From Flavipsychrobacter sp. (GTDB taxonomy: Bacteria; Bacteroidota; Bacteroidia; Chitinophagales; Chitinophagaceae): DNA of 64,000 nucleotides. The position numbers and the translations under genes were made by a program. Shown here piece after piece: positions 17,287 through 26,297 of this stretch. Where the stretch lies: the NCBI GenBank assembly GCA_031292525.1, contig JARLGY010000050.1:210719-274718 (forward strand), read 5' to 3'. The notes beneath the pieces were generated by a model. It saw nothing but the letters and a program-made list of their open reading frames with translations, was not told the DNA's origin and made no database searches. Position 1 is the first letter of the stretch; each line of letters starts with the position of its first letter.

Positions 17287-19233
17287 CTATTCTCCTAAAT
17301 ATTTAAAATTGTTAAGCATCAGGGTTACTTCCATGCCCGCTGTATAGTGCTGTGCGTATGCAATATTCAATTGATTTTTCACTTCTTCCCCCGGCGTATA
17401 TCCTGCAATTATATTGTATGGTGGCAATATATTTTTGCGGATACGAGGCAAATATGCATTGTAAGGATGCAGCGCATACCCCGTCCATGTACGTTTACCT
17501 ACCATTACAAGCAGACAATTCTCGATAAAACTCATTGGTTTCTTCACCATAAAGGCGGTAACAGGCAATAATACCAAAAACAATACCGAGGAAACCAAGT
17601 CTATCATCCGTTTATTACGCATTTGGGCAAAACTGTCCAGGTTATACCGACGATCAACGGTATAAAGGTCTCCTGCTGTATGGCTGCTGTTACTACCCAC
17701 AAAGCTCTGGCTGCCTGGCAGATGTATCTTGTAGTCGTACCGGGCACCGCAGGTCTGCATTTGGGCAAATACATCAGCATAACTAAGTCCGTTTATACAA
17801 AAGATGACTTCATTAATGTTAGCAGTGTACAACAGGTTTTTCATTTCGGCAGTACTACCCAAGGCATCATGCTGCTGAATGTATGGGTTTATGCGGCCTG
17901 CTACCTGCGGGGCATAATGCACACGCTGCAGGGTATGGGCCGTTTGGCGGTAATGAGTTTCATCGGCAACTATCACCGCTTTGCGAGGCAGCTTATCGTA
18001 CGCTATATATTTAAAAATACCAAGACGATGCAATATATCATGGAGACCCAGCAGCAATACAGTACCCACGAATCCGCTAAATATAATAATAGCGCGGCTA
18101 TAGCGCAATCCCGGCTGCAGCAGGCCGTAATAGGCCAATATTACTATAGTACCCACCACCATGCCTCGCGTCACTCGCAATGCCCTGTATGGCTGGTCGT
18201 AAGCTCCATTAAAATATAGTGTTACTATCCACAACACAGTATAAACCGGCAAAGTGGCATATAGAGAGCTGAATGGTATAGGCAACATATTTTTTACCTG
18301 CAATACCCAAAAACTGGTGATAAGCCATAAAGTGCCCAGCAGTATCAATGCATCGAATAATGGCATACGCAGTATTTTAAGAGCCCTTCTCAGCGCCCCT
18401 AGCACTGCACGCAGCACTATGCCAACATTTATAAAAAGCAGGTAAAGACTGGCCTGTTTTTTACTATAGTGCTTTTTTACAAAAATGATGAGTGCCTCGT
18501 TAAATATACGCACGTATGACAAGGTGGCCTTCCGTGTGCTTTCACCTTTATAATGTATGAGCGTGGCCGGGGGATAATATACATTCTCATAACCCGCCTT
18601 CTGTATGCGATAAGAAAGATCAACATCCTCGCAATACATAAAATAATCTTCATCAAAAGCGCCGCCTACTTCTGCTATCACGCTGCTGCGTACCAGCATA
18701 CAACATCCGCTCAATACTTCAACAGGCGCTATTTCATGCTCACCAACATGCACTGCATAGTATTTATTAAAATAGGGGGACTTGCTGAACAGCTTATTAA
18801 TACCTATAGTTTTAAAGAGCGCCACCTGCAATGTAGGGAAAGACTTCTTGGCATCGGGTGCAAACTGCCCCTTACCATCTATAAGCCTGGGACCAAGGGC
18901 ACCGGCCTTAGGATGGGCATCCATATACCCCAGCGTCTGTGTAAAAAAGTCTTCAGGCATTACGGTATCTGGGTTCAGGAACAATATATATTCGCCACGG
19001 GCTATTGCCACTGCCTGGTTATTTGCCTTTGAGAACCCTTGGTTATCTTTATTTTCCAACAATACCACATCCGGGAATTGCGTTTTCACCATATTGCAAC
19101 TATCATCTTTCGAATTATTATCAACCACTATTATTTCCGCAGCTATACCTTTTGCAGCCCTGCTTACCGAATGCAGGCACACCTCAAGAAAGTACTTTAC
19201 ATTATAGTTGACAATAATTACAGATAGCTTCAT
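17287..19233 (-). CDS. GT2-family glycosyltransferase fused to a membrane/sugar-transferase-like C-terminal half
   Basis: Residues 1 to about 240 are a GT-A family 2 domain: SVIIVNYNV at the start, VVDNNSKDDS, NQGFSKANN, then FLNPDTVMP as the DxD-like site and EDYFMYCEDVDLSYR, as in rhamnosyltransferase-like WbbL enzymes. From about 260 to 405 there are several hydrophobic spans, then a Rossmann-like segment and KRMIDLVSSVLFLVLLPVTAF, which resembles the start of polyprenyl-phosphate sugar transferases (WcaJ/PglC type). The usual catalytic motifs of that family are not visible after it. At 648 aa it is about twice a simple GT2 enzyme. Likely role: surface polysaccharide assembly at the inner membrane; acceptor unknown. 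Confidence 0.8.
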   Translation of the reverse strand: MKLSVIIVNYNVKYFLEVCLHSVSRAAKGIAAEIIVVDNNSKDDSCNMVKTQFPDVVLLENKDNQGFSKANNQAVAIARGEYILFLNPDTVMPEDFFTQTLGYMDAHPKAGALGPRLIDGKGQFAPDAKKSFPTLQVALFKTIGINKLFSKSPYFNKYYAVHVGEHEIAPVEVLSGCCMLVRSSVIAEVGGAFDEDYFMYCEDVDLSYRIQKAGYENVYYPPATLIHYKGESTRKATLSYVRIFNEALIIFVKKHYSKKQASLYLLFINVGIVLRAVLGALRRALKILRMPLFDALILLGTLWLITSFWVLQVKNMLPIPFSSLYATLPVYTVLWIVTLYFNGAYDQPYRALRVTRGMVVGTIVILAYYGLLQPGLRYSRAIIIFSGFVGTVLLLGLHDILHRLGIFKYIAYDKLPRKAVIVADETHYRQTAHTLQRVHYAPQVAGRINPYIQQHDALGSTAEMKNLLYTANINEVIFCINGLSYADVFAQMQTCGARYDYKIHLPGSQSFVGSNSSHTAGDLYTVDRRYNLDSFAQMRNKRMIDLVSSVLFLVLLPVTAFMVKKPMSFIENCLLVMVGKRTWTGYALHPYNAYLPRIRKNILPPYNIIAGYTPGEEVKNQLNIAYAQHYTAGMEVTLMLNNFKYLGE

Positions 19234-19285
19234 GCTCAGGCTAAAGAAGTTGCGAATATAAGCGCACTGCCGTTAATAACGAAAA

Positions 19286-19311
19286 AGCCGTGGATACATT
19301 GTACCACGGCT
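19286..19311 (-). terminator. Terminator downstream of the SRPBCC/GyrI-like gene
   Basis: AGCCGTGG (19286-19293) and CCACGGCT (19304-19311) form an 8-bp GC-rich stem; on the minus strand a T-run follows at 19285-19282. It lies 22 bases after the stop of the gene at 19333. Confidence 0.8.
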
Positions 19312-19332
19312 CTTTAGATATTTCAGATATAT

Positions 19333-20337
19333 TTATTGCGCTGTATAGATGATCCGTGTTACCCATTTATTTGAGTCAGGTTCAGAATAGTGCCCAACTA
19401 CATACTCTTCAAGTACCACCCCGGGACGCAGGTTTTTAGCTGCCATGTATTGCATCAGTGCATAATGCTCCTTGCCTTCACTAGCATATCCGCCATTGTG
19501 TACTGCTACGTATACTTTGCCCGCGGGTACATAAAAGTAACTCACTCCAGCAGTGTGCAATCCAGTATCCTTTACAGGAAAAACTGCAGCGACGTCTGTT
19601 GTATGGTGCACGGTATCCCAGTTATAATAGAGACCGTAAGCATGGGTATTGGCATCAGGATGCAAGGTTTTGCCTAGCATAGGATATGTGTCCATGAAGA
19701 ATTTCGTCATATCGCTCCATGCCATCTGTTTGCGGACGCCTGCAAATGCCATAGCGGGCTGGTCCATTTCGGTGATAGAGCCTGTGGTGGCCCCGGCATT
19801 GGATTCAACATATTTTTTTAAATTCTGTAAACCGCGATCAAAATCGCCACCCAGCATCTTGTCCATGTTCATGAAAGCATTCATTGCATTCATAGGGAAT
19901 TTTTGGTGCATGCTGATACTCCATACCACTTTGGTTTGGTTATTCCCGGTATCTGTTGCATTAAAATAGCCCTGTGCCTGACCGTCGTAGGGTTTAATGA
20001 AATGCAGTGCATAGTTCAGTTTTGTTCCTTCTACTCCTGCATTAGACATTTCGCCTTCACCTGTACGTTTGGGGTCGCCTACCCAATGGTAATTACTTCC
20101 TTGTGTACCATCTGTACCGTTGTAGGTCATTTGCACATTGGTATCCATCTGGTACCAGGGGCTCCAATGCGGCCAGTTTTTGAATTTAACTATCTGCTCG
20201 AAAACAGCAGCTTTCGGGGCATTTATTACTATACTGCGCTGTATGGTGACATCTTTGGGTTCAACAACACCCAATACTATGATGCCTATTACAATGACAC
20301 CCAGCAATACCAATAAAAAGCGTAAGAAACTTTTCAT
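19333..20337 (-). CDS. Membrane-anchored SRPBCC domain protein with GyrI-like C-terminal domain
   Basis: The ATG at 20337 (MKSFLRFLLVLLGVIVIGI) gives 334 aa and one N-terminal membrane helix or uncleaved signal. A longer frame from 20379 adds a non-homologous prefix. Residues of about 30-175 are a SRPBCC/START-like ligand-binding fold (NAPKAAVFEQIVKFKNWPHWSPW). About 190-334 resemble the GyrI-like small-molecule-binding domain (YFYVPAGKVYVAVHNGGYA). The pairing of these two domains is recurrent in Bacteroidota proteins of unknown function. Ligand unknown. It stands alone between two terminated units. Confidence 0.75.
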   Translation of the reverse strand: MKSFLRFLLVLLGVIVIGIIVLGVVEPKDVTIQRSIVINAPKAAVFEQIVKFKNWPHWSPWYQMDTNVQMTYNGTDGTQGSNYHWVGDPKRTGEGEMSNAGVEGTKLNYALHFIKPYDGQAQGYFNATDTGNNQTKVVWSISMHQKFPMNAMNAFMNMDKMLGGDFDRGLQNLKKYVESNAGATTGSITEMDQPAMAFAGVRKQMAWSDMTKFFMDTYPMLGKTLHPDANTHAYGLYYNWDTVHHTTDVAAVFPVKDTGLHTAGVSYFYVPAGKVYVAVHNGGYASEGKEHYALMQYMAAKNLRPGVVLEEYVVGHYSEPDSNKWVTRIIYTAQ

Positions 20338-20441
20338 AAATAAGTGGTTTTTTGCAAATGTATAAAAGTTGAGAAGCAATACATAGCCCTGTTATATATT
20401 AAAAGCCAACATTTTTTACATTTCAGTCACAATCACTTACG

Positions 20442-20449
20442 TACCTTTG
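20442..20449 (+). promoter_or_regulatory. -7 promoter element of rlmN
   Basis: TACCTTTG fits TAnnTTTG exactly and lies four bases before the ATG at 20454, so the mRNA would have almost no 5' leader. No clear TTTG partner was found about 20 bases upstream. Confidence 0.5.
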
Positions 20450-20453
20450 CACC

Positions 20454-21500
20454 ATGAATAATTTGCGCAGCTATACTTTGCCTGAATTGGAAACCATCCT
20501 TGTAAAACTTGGTGAACCTAAATTCAGGGCAAAGCAGGTATATGAATGGATATGGAAAAAATATGCCGGTGATATAAACGACATGACCAACCTATCTAAA
20601 GACCTGCGTGCAAAGCTTAGCGAACAATACTTTATACCCAAGGTAAAAATACACCATACACAGCACAGCAACGATGGCACTATAAAGAACAGGCTGCAGC
20701 TACACGATTCTCATTTTATGGAGAGCGTACTGATACCTACCGAAAACCGCATGACGGTGTGTGTATCTTCACAAGTAGGCTGCTCGTTGTCTTGCAAGTT
20801 CTGTGCTACTGGCTACATAGAGCGTAAGCGTAACCTTGATTATGATGAGATATATGACCAGGTTGTGCTCACCGGCCAGCAGGCACAGGCAAAATATGGT
20901 AAGAATCTCAGCAACATAGTCTTCATGGGTATGGGCGAACCCCTGCTTAACTACAAAAATGTTTTAAAGGCCATAGAGATGATCACCAGCCCCGATGGGT
21001 TGGGAATGAGCCCTAAACGCATTACTGTATCTACCGCAGGTGTTGCCAAAATGATACGCCAGCTGGGTGATGATAAGGTGAAATTCAAACTGGCAGTGTC
21101 GCTGCACGCACCTACGGATGCCAAGCGCAACCAGATAATGCCTATTAATGAAAGTAATAACCTGAAAACGCTTATAGAAGCGCTCAACTACTTTTATAAG
21201 TGTACCGGCAACGAGATCACTTTCGAATACATACTCTTCAAAGGTGTGAACGACAGCATACAAGATGCTGACGACCTAGTGAAGATATACCGGCAGGTAC
21301 CCGCTGACCTCATCAACATTATTGAGTATAACCCCATTGATGCGGCACAATTTGAAAAACCGGATGAGGAAGATGTTGATGCGTTTATGGAATACCTGGA
21401 ATCTAAAAAAGTGAACGCGCGCTTGCGCCGTAGCCGTGGTAAAGACATAGATGCTGCCTGCGGCCAGTTGGCCAATGTGGATCACGAGGCAGAAGCGTAA
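20454..21500 (+). CDS. rlmN: 23S rRNA (adenine-2503-C2)-methyltransferase
   Basis: Radical-SAM methylase that modifies A2503 in 23S rRNA (and A37 in some tRNAs), supporting translational fidelity. The CxxxCxxC cluster motif is CSLSCKFC with C110, C114 and C117; GMGEPLLNY is the SAM-binding GEP motif; the C-terminal cysteine of DAACGQL (C336) matches the methyl-carrying or resolving cysteine. Its 348 aa is the normal length. It appears monocistronic, with its own promoter element and a terminator at 21539. Confidence 0.96.
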   Translation: MNNLRSYTLPELETILVKLGEPKFRAKQVYEWIWKKYAGDINDMTNLSKDLRAKLSEQYFIPKVKIHHTQHSNDGTIKNRLQLHDSHFMESVLIPTENRMTVCVSSQVGCSLSCKFCATGYIERKRNLDYDEIYDQVVLTGQQAQAKYGKNLSNIVFMGMGEPLLNYKNVLKAIEMITSPDGLGMSPKRITVSTAGVAKMIRQLGDDKVKFKLAVSLHAPTDAKRNQIMPINESNNLKTLIEALNYFYKCTGNEITFEYILFKGVNDSIQDADDLVKIYRQVPADLINIIEYNPIDAAQFEKPDEEDVDAFMEYLESKKVNARLRRSRGKDIDAACGQLANVDHEAEA

Positions 21501-21538
21501 TCATTTATACCTTCCATTATAACTGACCTTTCATTTAG

Positions 21539-21561
21539 CCCAGACCTTTGGTCTGGGTTTT
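21539..21561 (+). terminator. rlmN terminator
   Basis: CCCAGACC (21539-21546), loop TTT, GGTCTGGG (21550-21557), then TTTT. It is 38 bases after the rlmN stop. Confidence 0.88.
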
Positions 21562-21643
21562 CTATGATTAGCGCTCTATGACCTCGACTTCATATTGGTG
21601 GCGGTACAGCCAAATATCTCATTCAAACAAAACATACCAGCTA

Positions 21644-23578
21644 TTACATAAACTTTCTGAATGCCTTCATGTCTGCTTCGGCTTGTTGGGCATTTTTCAT
21701 TAAGGCTTCGTGGTGGCGCTCTATAGTTGTAAATGCATTTGTGACACCCAATTTCAGATACTGTAATTGTTTGTATTCTGTCTTTATCTCCTCCTCATAT
21801 TTTTGACGCCTGTTGTTTATGTCATTCATGGCCAGTGCCAAGTCTGTGTTGATGGCTTTGTGGTTGGGAATATAGGTAAATGCAGACCCTATTTGCCGTT
21901 GCCAGTCTATAAGTACCTGTATATTCTTGGGGCCGATGGATGGTATTTTTATCCTGTTGAGCTTTGTTATGTCTGCGGCATTCACTATCCCATTCAAGTA
22001 TAGCAATCCCTTCTTGGTGACACCAAAGGAAGGGATGGTGTGCTGCTTTATCTCGAACCGCTGCAGGTACTCATGATACTGCTGGTTATAGTATTTCTCA
22101 TCTATCTGCCGGCGCATACTATTGAACTCGCCCTGTAAGCCTTTATAGTTGCTAATAATGCTGCCCAGCTTATTTTGGGACTTATTATACTTATCCAGTT
22201 CGGGCGGATTTTTATAGCGGGCAGCAGTAGCATCTACCTCGGCATGTATAGCGCGCAGCACGGTATTGCGTCTGGCCAGTTCTGCATTCAGCTTCTTCTT
22301 CTCGGGCGAGTACATATTATACACCAAGACAAACAACACGGCAATTAAAACCAGGCCAGGATTGATGAGACAAGGTAAAAGTGTGATGAGCAAACCCACC
22401 ACCATCCTGGCCCTGTGCGCTTTTTTAATGTTGTAAAACTGTCTATCGATAGGACTGGGTTTTACAATGCCGCTTACCGGTGGAGCAGTTAGTTTTTTAG
22501 GCACTATCTGCTCCATCTTATACCCATGTATAAAACGGTCTATATCGTTAAGAACTGATGCCGATTTTAGATAAGTATCATCGAGAAAGAAAACGATGCC
22601 CGACCTATCTATAAATGCGCACCATGGACATTGCGCCAGCTGCTTGGGATAATAGTGCAAGCCCGACCTACTGCACACCATAAGCTCCTTGCCAAAATTA
22701 TCCAGTTCCTGCACCCAATCGCCCGGTGCGGGGCGGGTATCCAGCGTTTCAAACGCCCTGTGAAACAGGTCTATTATGCCAGGAGTAAAGCTGTGCATAT
22801 CGAGACTGTTCTTTGCCGGATTTAGCTTCTTGTTGCTGCGTTTTAATGAGTAGGCAAACTCCATTGTTTTAATGGCCTTTTCCTCATCAATATCCTCCTT
22901 TGTGAGGTTAGTACCTGTAAATGGATGCCGCCCCAGGAATAGCAACTGAAATATGAGCACTGCCAGCGAAAATGAGTCTGTAGCCGGAGTACGTACTACA
23001 TAATTAAACGTGCCCCTGTTCAACAATTCGGGTGGGGTATAGCGCAGTATGCCTACCTCGCAAAAATGATATGTGTTGCCGTTCTTGACCTGGAACGAAT
23101 CGCAGTCTATGAGGCTGATGAGGCCATTAGCATTCACCAATATATTACCTTCATTCACATCGCCTATTACAATACCCACAGCATGGATCTTGTGGAATGC
23201 AGTAGCCAGGTTGCGGGCTACATGCACCAGGAAGTTATACCCTTTATCGGGGAACAACCGCTTCCTGTCCATAGGGCTAAAGAGCATGTGCAAGGGCACA
23301 TAGCCTTCGAGCTTTCGCATTACAAAACCACAAACTTCGTTGGTGTTGTCGCCCACGAGGTCTTGCGGCCAAGCAGCCAGTTTGTTTAGGTCTGCATCCT
23401 GCAGGGCCAGCATGTGCTGCAGCTTCAGGGTCTTGTCCCTGTCCAGCCGTTCGTTGTATGTTTTCAGTACCAGGTTTGCATCTTCCTTCACCTCGTACAC
23501 AGCCCCCTCACCACCGCGACCGACCTCCCGGCCCACGGTGTATCTTCCCTTCTGCCCGGTGTAGAACTGTGTTATCAT
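21644..23578 (-). CDS. Serine/threonine protein kinase-like protein with C-terminal helix-hairpin-helix (TerY-P triad kinase)
   Basis: The N-terminal kinase lobe has the glycine loop GRGGEG (about 20-25) and ATP-contacting K39. The catalytic loop reads IGDVNEGN (D140, N145) and the metal site IDCDSF replaces the usual DFG. After the kinase fold come a CSRSG...CPWC pair of cysteines (possible zinc knuckle), hydrophobic spans at about 392-425, a charged coiled-coil-like region and LNRIKIPSIGPKNIQVLIDW, which looks like a helix-hairpin-helix. A kinase-HhH protein with a vWA and a PP2C partner is the composition described as the TerY-P triad. It overlaps the phosphatase gene by ATGA. 644 aa. Confidence 0.82.
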   Translation of the reverse strand: MITQFYTGQKGRYTVGREVGRGGEGAVYEVKEDANLVLKTYNERLDRDKTLKLQHMLALQDADLNKLAAWPQDLVGDNTNEVCGFVMRKLEGYVPLHMLFSPMDRKRLFPDKGYNFLVHVARNLATAFHKIHAVGIVIGDVNEGNILVNANGLISLIDCDSFQVKNGNTYHFCEVGILRYTPPELLNRGTFNYVVRTPATDSFSLAVLIFQLLFLGRHPFTGTNLTKEDIDEEKAIKTMEFAYSLKRSNKKLNPAKNSLDMHSFTPGIIDLFHRAFETLDTRPAPGDWVQELDNFGKELMVCSRSGLHYYPKQLAQCPWCAFIDRSGIVFFLDDTYLKSASVLNDIDRFIHGYKMEQIVPKKLTAPPVSGIVKPSPIDRQFYNIKKAHRARMVVGLLITLLPCLINPGLVLIAVLFVLVYNMYSPEKKKLNAELARRNTVLRAIHAEVDATAARYKNPPELDKYNKSQNKLGSIISNYKGLQGEFNSMRRQIDEKYYNQQYHEYLQRFEIKQHTIPSFGVTKKGLLYLNGIVNAADITKLNRIKIPSIGPKNIQVLIDWQRQIGSAFTYIPNHKAINTDLALAMNDINNRRQKYEEEIKTEYKQLQYLKLGVTNAFTTIERHHEALMKNAQQAEADMKAFRKFM

Positions 23579-24342
23579 GCTTGCACCCTGGTGGCTAGTA
23601 ATAAAGTTTTATCGTCATCGGTACGGCTGTTGATGGTGGCACTACCCAGGTATTCAGTCAGCTTACCATCCAGTATGGCCACATGTTCTGGATCGGTGGT
23701 CATACGCAGCCACTTGAAAAGCTCAGTAAAAAATGGCTGGTGCACTGTTTCACTTTCATTATTCAAGGCCAGCATTTGCAGCCCATCTGTGAACATGGCT
23801 ACCTCGCCTATTGGTTCTTCAATGATCCTGGTATACAGGTTACGAAAATGGATATCATCGACCAGGAAGGTTGTGGTATTCTGATACTCACCATTATGTG
23901 GCCACCACAGATAGGTGAAGAATCCGCTACCGTCATTACGCACTATAGCGCCATCGCCTATTTGCAAAAAACATGCACGTTCGGGGAGTATTACAAACCC
24001 CAATAAGGTGCATGAAAATTCGTTGAGCGGTGCATTTTGTTCTTTGGCCAATACGCTGAGCGTATCGTAAACAGTCTCTACCAATTGCAGCAGGTGGGTC
24101 TCGTCAATTTCCACGCCGCCCATCAACCACTGCTCTGCAATGGCAGCACTATTGTGTACAGCGGCTGCGCTTGCCATAGCAGCATACATGGCGCTGCCTG
24201 CCCCATCGCTTACAAAGCCGATCAGCGCCTCATTGCCAGTAGGAAGCATAACTGTTTTGTAGCAAACAGCATCCTCACAGCCCTTACCACTGCCAGTGTG
24301 AGAGGTGCCAATTACGCTTTGGCCTATGCATTTCCATATCAT
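23575..24342 (-). CDS. PP2C-family protein phosphatase (TerY-P triad)
   Basis: Metal-dependent Ser/Thr phosphatase of 255 aa if it starts at the ATG at 24342, which overlaps the stop of the vWA gene as ATGA. A start at 24429 would run 88 bases into that gene and lacks homology. Metal-binding aspartates are seen in VSDGAGSA, IGDGAIV, FTDGLQ and TDDDKT, in PP2C order. The EDA (CEDAVCY) after GSGKG corresponds to the N-terminal PP2C motif. It probably reverses phosphorylation by the adjacent kinase. Confidence 0.85.
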   Translation of the reverse strand: MIWKCIGQSVIGTSHTGSGKGCEDAVCYKTVMLPTGNEALIGFVSDGAGSAMYAAMASAAAVHNSAAIAEQWLMGGVEIDETHLLQLVETVYDTLSVLAKEQNAPLNEFSCTLLGFVILPERACFLQIGDGAIVRNDGSGFFTYLWWPHNGEYQNTTTFLVDDIHFRNLYTRIIEEPIGEVAMFTDGLQMLALNNESETVHQPFFTELFKWLRMTTDPEHVAILDGKLTEYLGSATINSRTDDDKTLLLATRVQA

Positions 24343-25022
24343 AGATCGGCCCAGCCTGAAGGTGGTAACAGATTGATAGCGCTGCCCGGGTTCTTGCTGC
24401 TCACCATTTTCATACTGGATGACAACCATAAGAAGAACTCGCGGAACATGAGCCCCTTTAGTTTTAGCGGCGTGCGCACAGCCAGCTTGCCCAGCACATC
24501 CATATTAGCGCCTTCCACACCTATGGCAAAGAACGCGAAAGAGCCTTTTGCCTCGCCTTCTTTAATGAGTTCGGCAGCGTGGCCCCAATTATCGGTAGGG
24601 GCACCGTCTGTGATGAGTATGATCCATGGCTTGTAGTAGCCTACCCCATTTTCTTTATATACCTGCTTGCGCCGGTTGATAAGCTCAATGCCCATAGTGA
24701 CCGCGGCACCAATGGGGGTATCGCCATCGGCTACGAGGCGTTTCGGGTAAAAATTATCGACTGTTTTAAAGTCAGACTCCAGCTGCACGGGGCCAAATGT
24801 GACCATGGCGACCTCTACCCTTTTCATAGCCAACGGGTCTTGCATCAGCTCGTTCTTCAGCGTCTGTATCCCCTCGTTTAACTGCTGCATGGCCATGCCA
24901 GCCATAGACCCGCTTGTATCGAGCAGCAACATGCACGGGCACCGCGATTCCGGGTTATCTGCAAAGTCATTTCCCCCAAACGGTACCTGCTCAAAAGATA
25001 TGTATTCCTGATTTTTATCCAT
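24339..25022 (-). CDS. TerY-like von Willebrand factor A domain protein
   Basis: One vWA domain of 227 aa. The MIDAS metal site is complete: DTSGSM (35-40), the threonine in GDTPIGAA and the aspartate in LITDGAPTD. No signal peptide or membrane segment, so it is cytoplasmic. First gene of the vWA-PP2C-kinase unit. TerY proteins are linked by family knowledge to tellurite/stress-response and phage-defence contexts, but no TerD, TerC or similar genes are in this window. Confidence 0.85.
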   Translation of the reverse strand: MDKNQEYISFEQVPFGGNDFADNPESRCPCMLLLDTSGSMAGMAMQQLNEGIQTLKNELMQDPLAMKRVEVAMVTFGPVQLESDFKTVDNFYPKRLVADGDTPIGAAVTMGIELINRRKQVYKENGVGYYKPWIILITDGAPTDNWGHAAELIKEGEAKGSFAFFAIGVEGANMDVLGKLAVRTPLKLKGLMFREFFLWLSSSMKMVSSKNPGSAINLLPPSGWADL

Positions 25023-25029
25023 TGTATTG

Positions 25030-25061
25030 CAAAGTTACGGGGTGTGGGGGTAGTTGCCAAT
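25030..25061 (-). promoter_or_regulatory. Promoter of the vWA-PP2C-kinase operon
   Basis: On the minus strand TTGG (25061-25058), 20 bases, then TAACTTTG (25037-25030), a perfect TAnnTTTG. The ATG follows 7 bases later at 25022, so the leader would be very short. Confidence 0.6.
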
Positions 25062-25330
25062 TGTGCCCTGTCGGTTGTCTTTTTTGCGAGAATCGCATGG
25101 TAAATGGACTAAACTTTGGTGATGGGCATCGGATTTAGGTATTTTAATGAGCTTTTTTTTGGGGTGGGCTTGTCCGGTTTTTAAAGGAAAAGGGGACATA
25201 TGGGTTTTGATGTATGTTAGAATGCTTTGTGGTGGCTAATATGCGTTTATTTTAAACTGTCTGACCTGTCCGGTCATTGGACAGGGTGAGCATGCCTGAA
25301 CGAGCGGTAGCTTTCAGTTTGCAGCCTCCT
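25062..25330. other. Intergenic stretch without recognised gene
   Basis: Between the triad promoter and the end of the broken SnoaL-like gene I see no supported ORF, no RNA fold and no repeat beyond a short GTCCGGT/ACCGGAC-like run near 25170-25280. Confidence 0.5.
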
Positions 25331-25780
25331 CTATTTGGTCAGCGAAGCTGCAAACTGCGGAAGTACATCGGCTATTTGCGCATAGCCAATGGTATTTGGA
25401 AAGTCTTTGTAATGCTTCACCTTGCCCTGATGACAATGAATGATAGCTATAGAAGAAGGAATATCAAATATGTTACCTGTTGAGACAGATGTGCCCTGAA
25501 TGCGAAATTCGACTGTTACCTTATCAGGATCGGCACCAGGATGCTGGGTAGCCTGAACTTTATGCAGTTACAGTAATTTGGTAGAGGGATTTTGTGCAAT
25601 AATGTTGAAATGCGCCCTTATTGCTTCAATGCCCTGGCAGCGTTTTGTGTTTTGTTGTAGCCCGAAAGGCACCTCAAATATTGCGTCGCCTTCAAAGAGA
25701 TCGACAAACACATTGTAATTTCTTGCCTCCAAAGCCTGGCGTAGGGCTTCAACGATTTCTGTTGTGTTAAGTATGTTCAT
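25331..25780 (-). pseudogene. SnoaL/NTF2-like protein interrupted by one in-frame stop
   Basis: The frame from the ATG at 25780 reads 70 codons (MNILNTTEIVEALRQALEA...), meets TAA at 25570-25568, and continues in the same frame with LHKVQATQHPGADPDKV and VEFRIQGTSVSTG to a TAG at 25333-25331. Joined, the 149 residues have the length and pattern of a SnoaL-like/NTF2-fold protein. The interruption is one codon (CAA to TAA would restore Gln), with no frameshift. Either a recent nonsense mutation, a sequencing error or, less likely, read-through. Enzyme or carrier role unknown. Confidence 0.75.
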
Positions 25781-26297
25781 AGTAATTGCTATTTATTGAT
25801 AAAGGGCGGACTGAAAATTCTGACATAAAAGTATAAGTGATTCTGTTCAAGCAAAAGAAATTCCAACTTTGTGCCATAGGCTAAACGTTTTTTATTGTGG
25901 TTTGTTTTGCGCTATAACGTAAAATGTCTGTTGGAAAATAAAAAAATGAAAAGGACATTTTGGAGGATTAATAGGATTAAATGTAGCCACAGGAGCGAAT
26001 CTTCAGTTATTCGGATTCCTGTAAAATGTCTTAAAATGTCCGTTGACGGACATTTTAATTTTCGTGACTTTACGCATGTGCATTGACGGTTTACATGCTA
26101 GATTAACGGATGCAAGATACTAATGGCTGAGCTTATATACGCGAAAGAGATATGCACAGTTCCACGAGGTGGGATGTTTCACGGGCGTTGCAGACTCTGC
26201 GCTGGTGGGTCTTCGAAACATTTGAGGACCAGAACTGGGCTACTATATTTTACAATATGATATAAAATAATTTGAAAGTAAAACATTAATTTCATTC
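25781..26297. other. AT-rich intergenic region with AAAATGTC repeats
   Basis: No protein gene is supported here. AAAATGTC occurs at 25921, 26023 and 26033, and its complement at 25954 and 26049, ending in the perfect 12-bp inverted repeat noted separately. Bases 26100-26290 show no ORF or RNA that I recognise. Confidence 0.5.
26031..26058. repeat. Perfect inverted repeat TTAAAATGTCCG/CGGACATTTTAA
   Basis: TTAAAATGTCCG (26031-26042), TTGA, CGGACATTTTAA (26047-26058): 12 bp without mismatch. A direct copy of AAAATGTC ends just before it, and a GGACATTTT copy lies at 25953-25961. It may be an operator or a hairpin. No T-tract beyond the stem itself. Confidence 0.55.

Noticed and set aside
17623..19207. 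Several plus-strand ORFs opposite the glycosyltransferase gene
   Set aside because: They have no domain pattern and lie wholly within a well-supported minus-strand gene.
24343..24429. Longer PP2C N-terminus from 24429
   Set aside because: It runs inside the vWA gene; the ATG at 24342 makes an ATGA overlap and begins at the conserved region.
26140..26260. Possible small RNA or tRNA-like element with GGTGGG/TCTTCGAAAC
   Set aside because: I could not draw a consistent cloverleaf or a known RNA fold.
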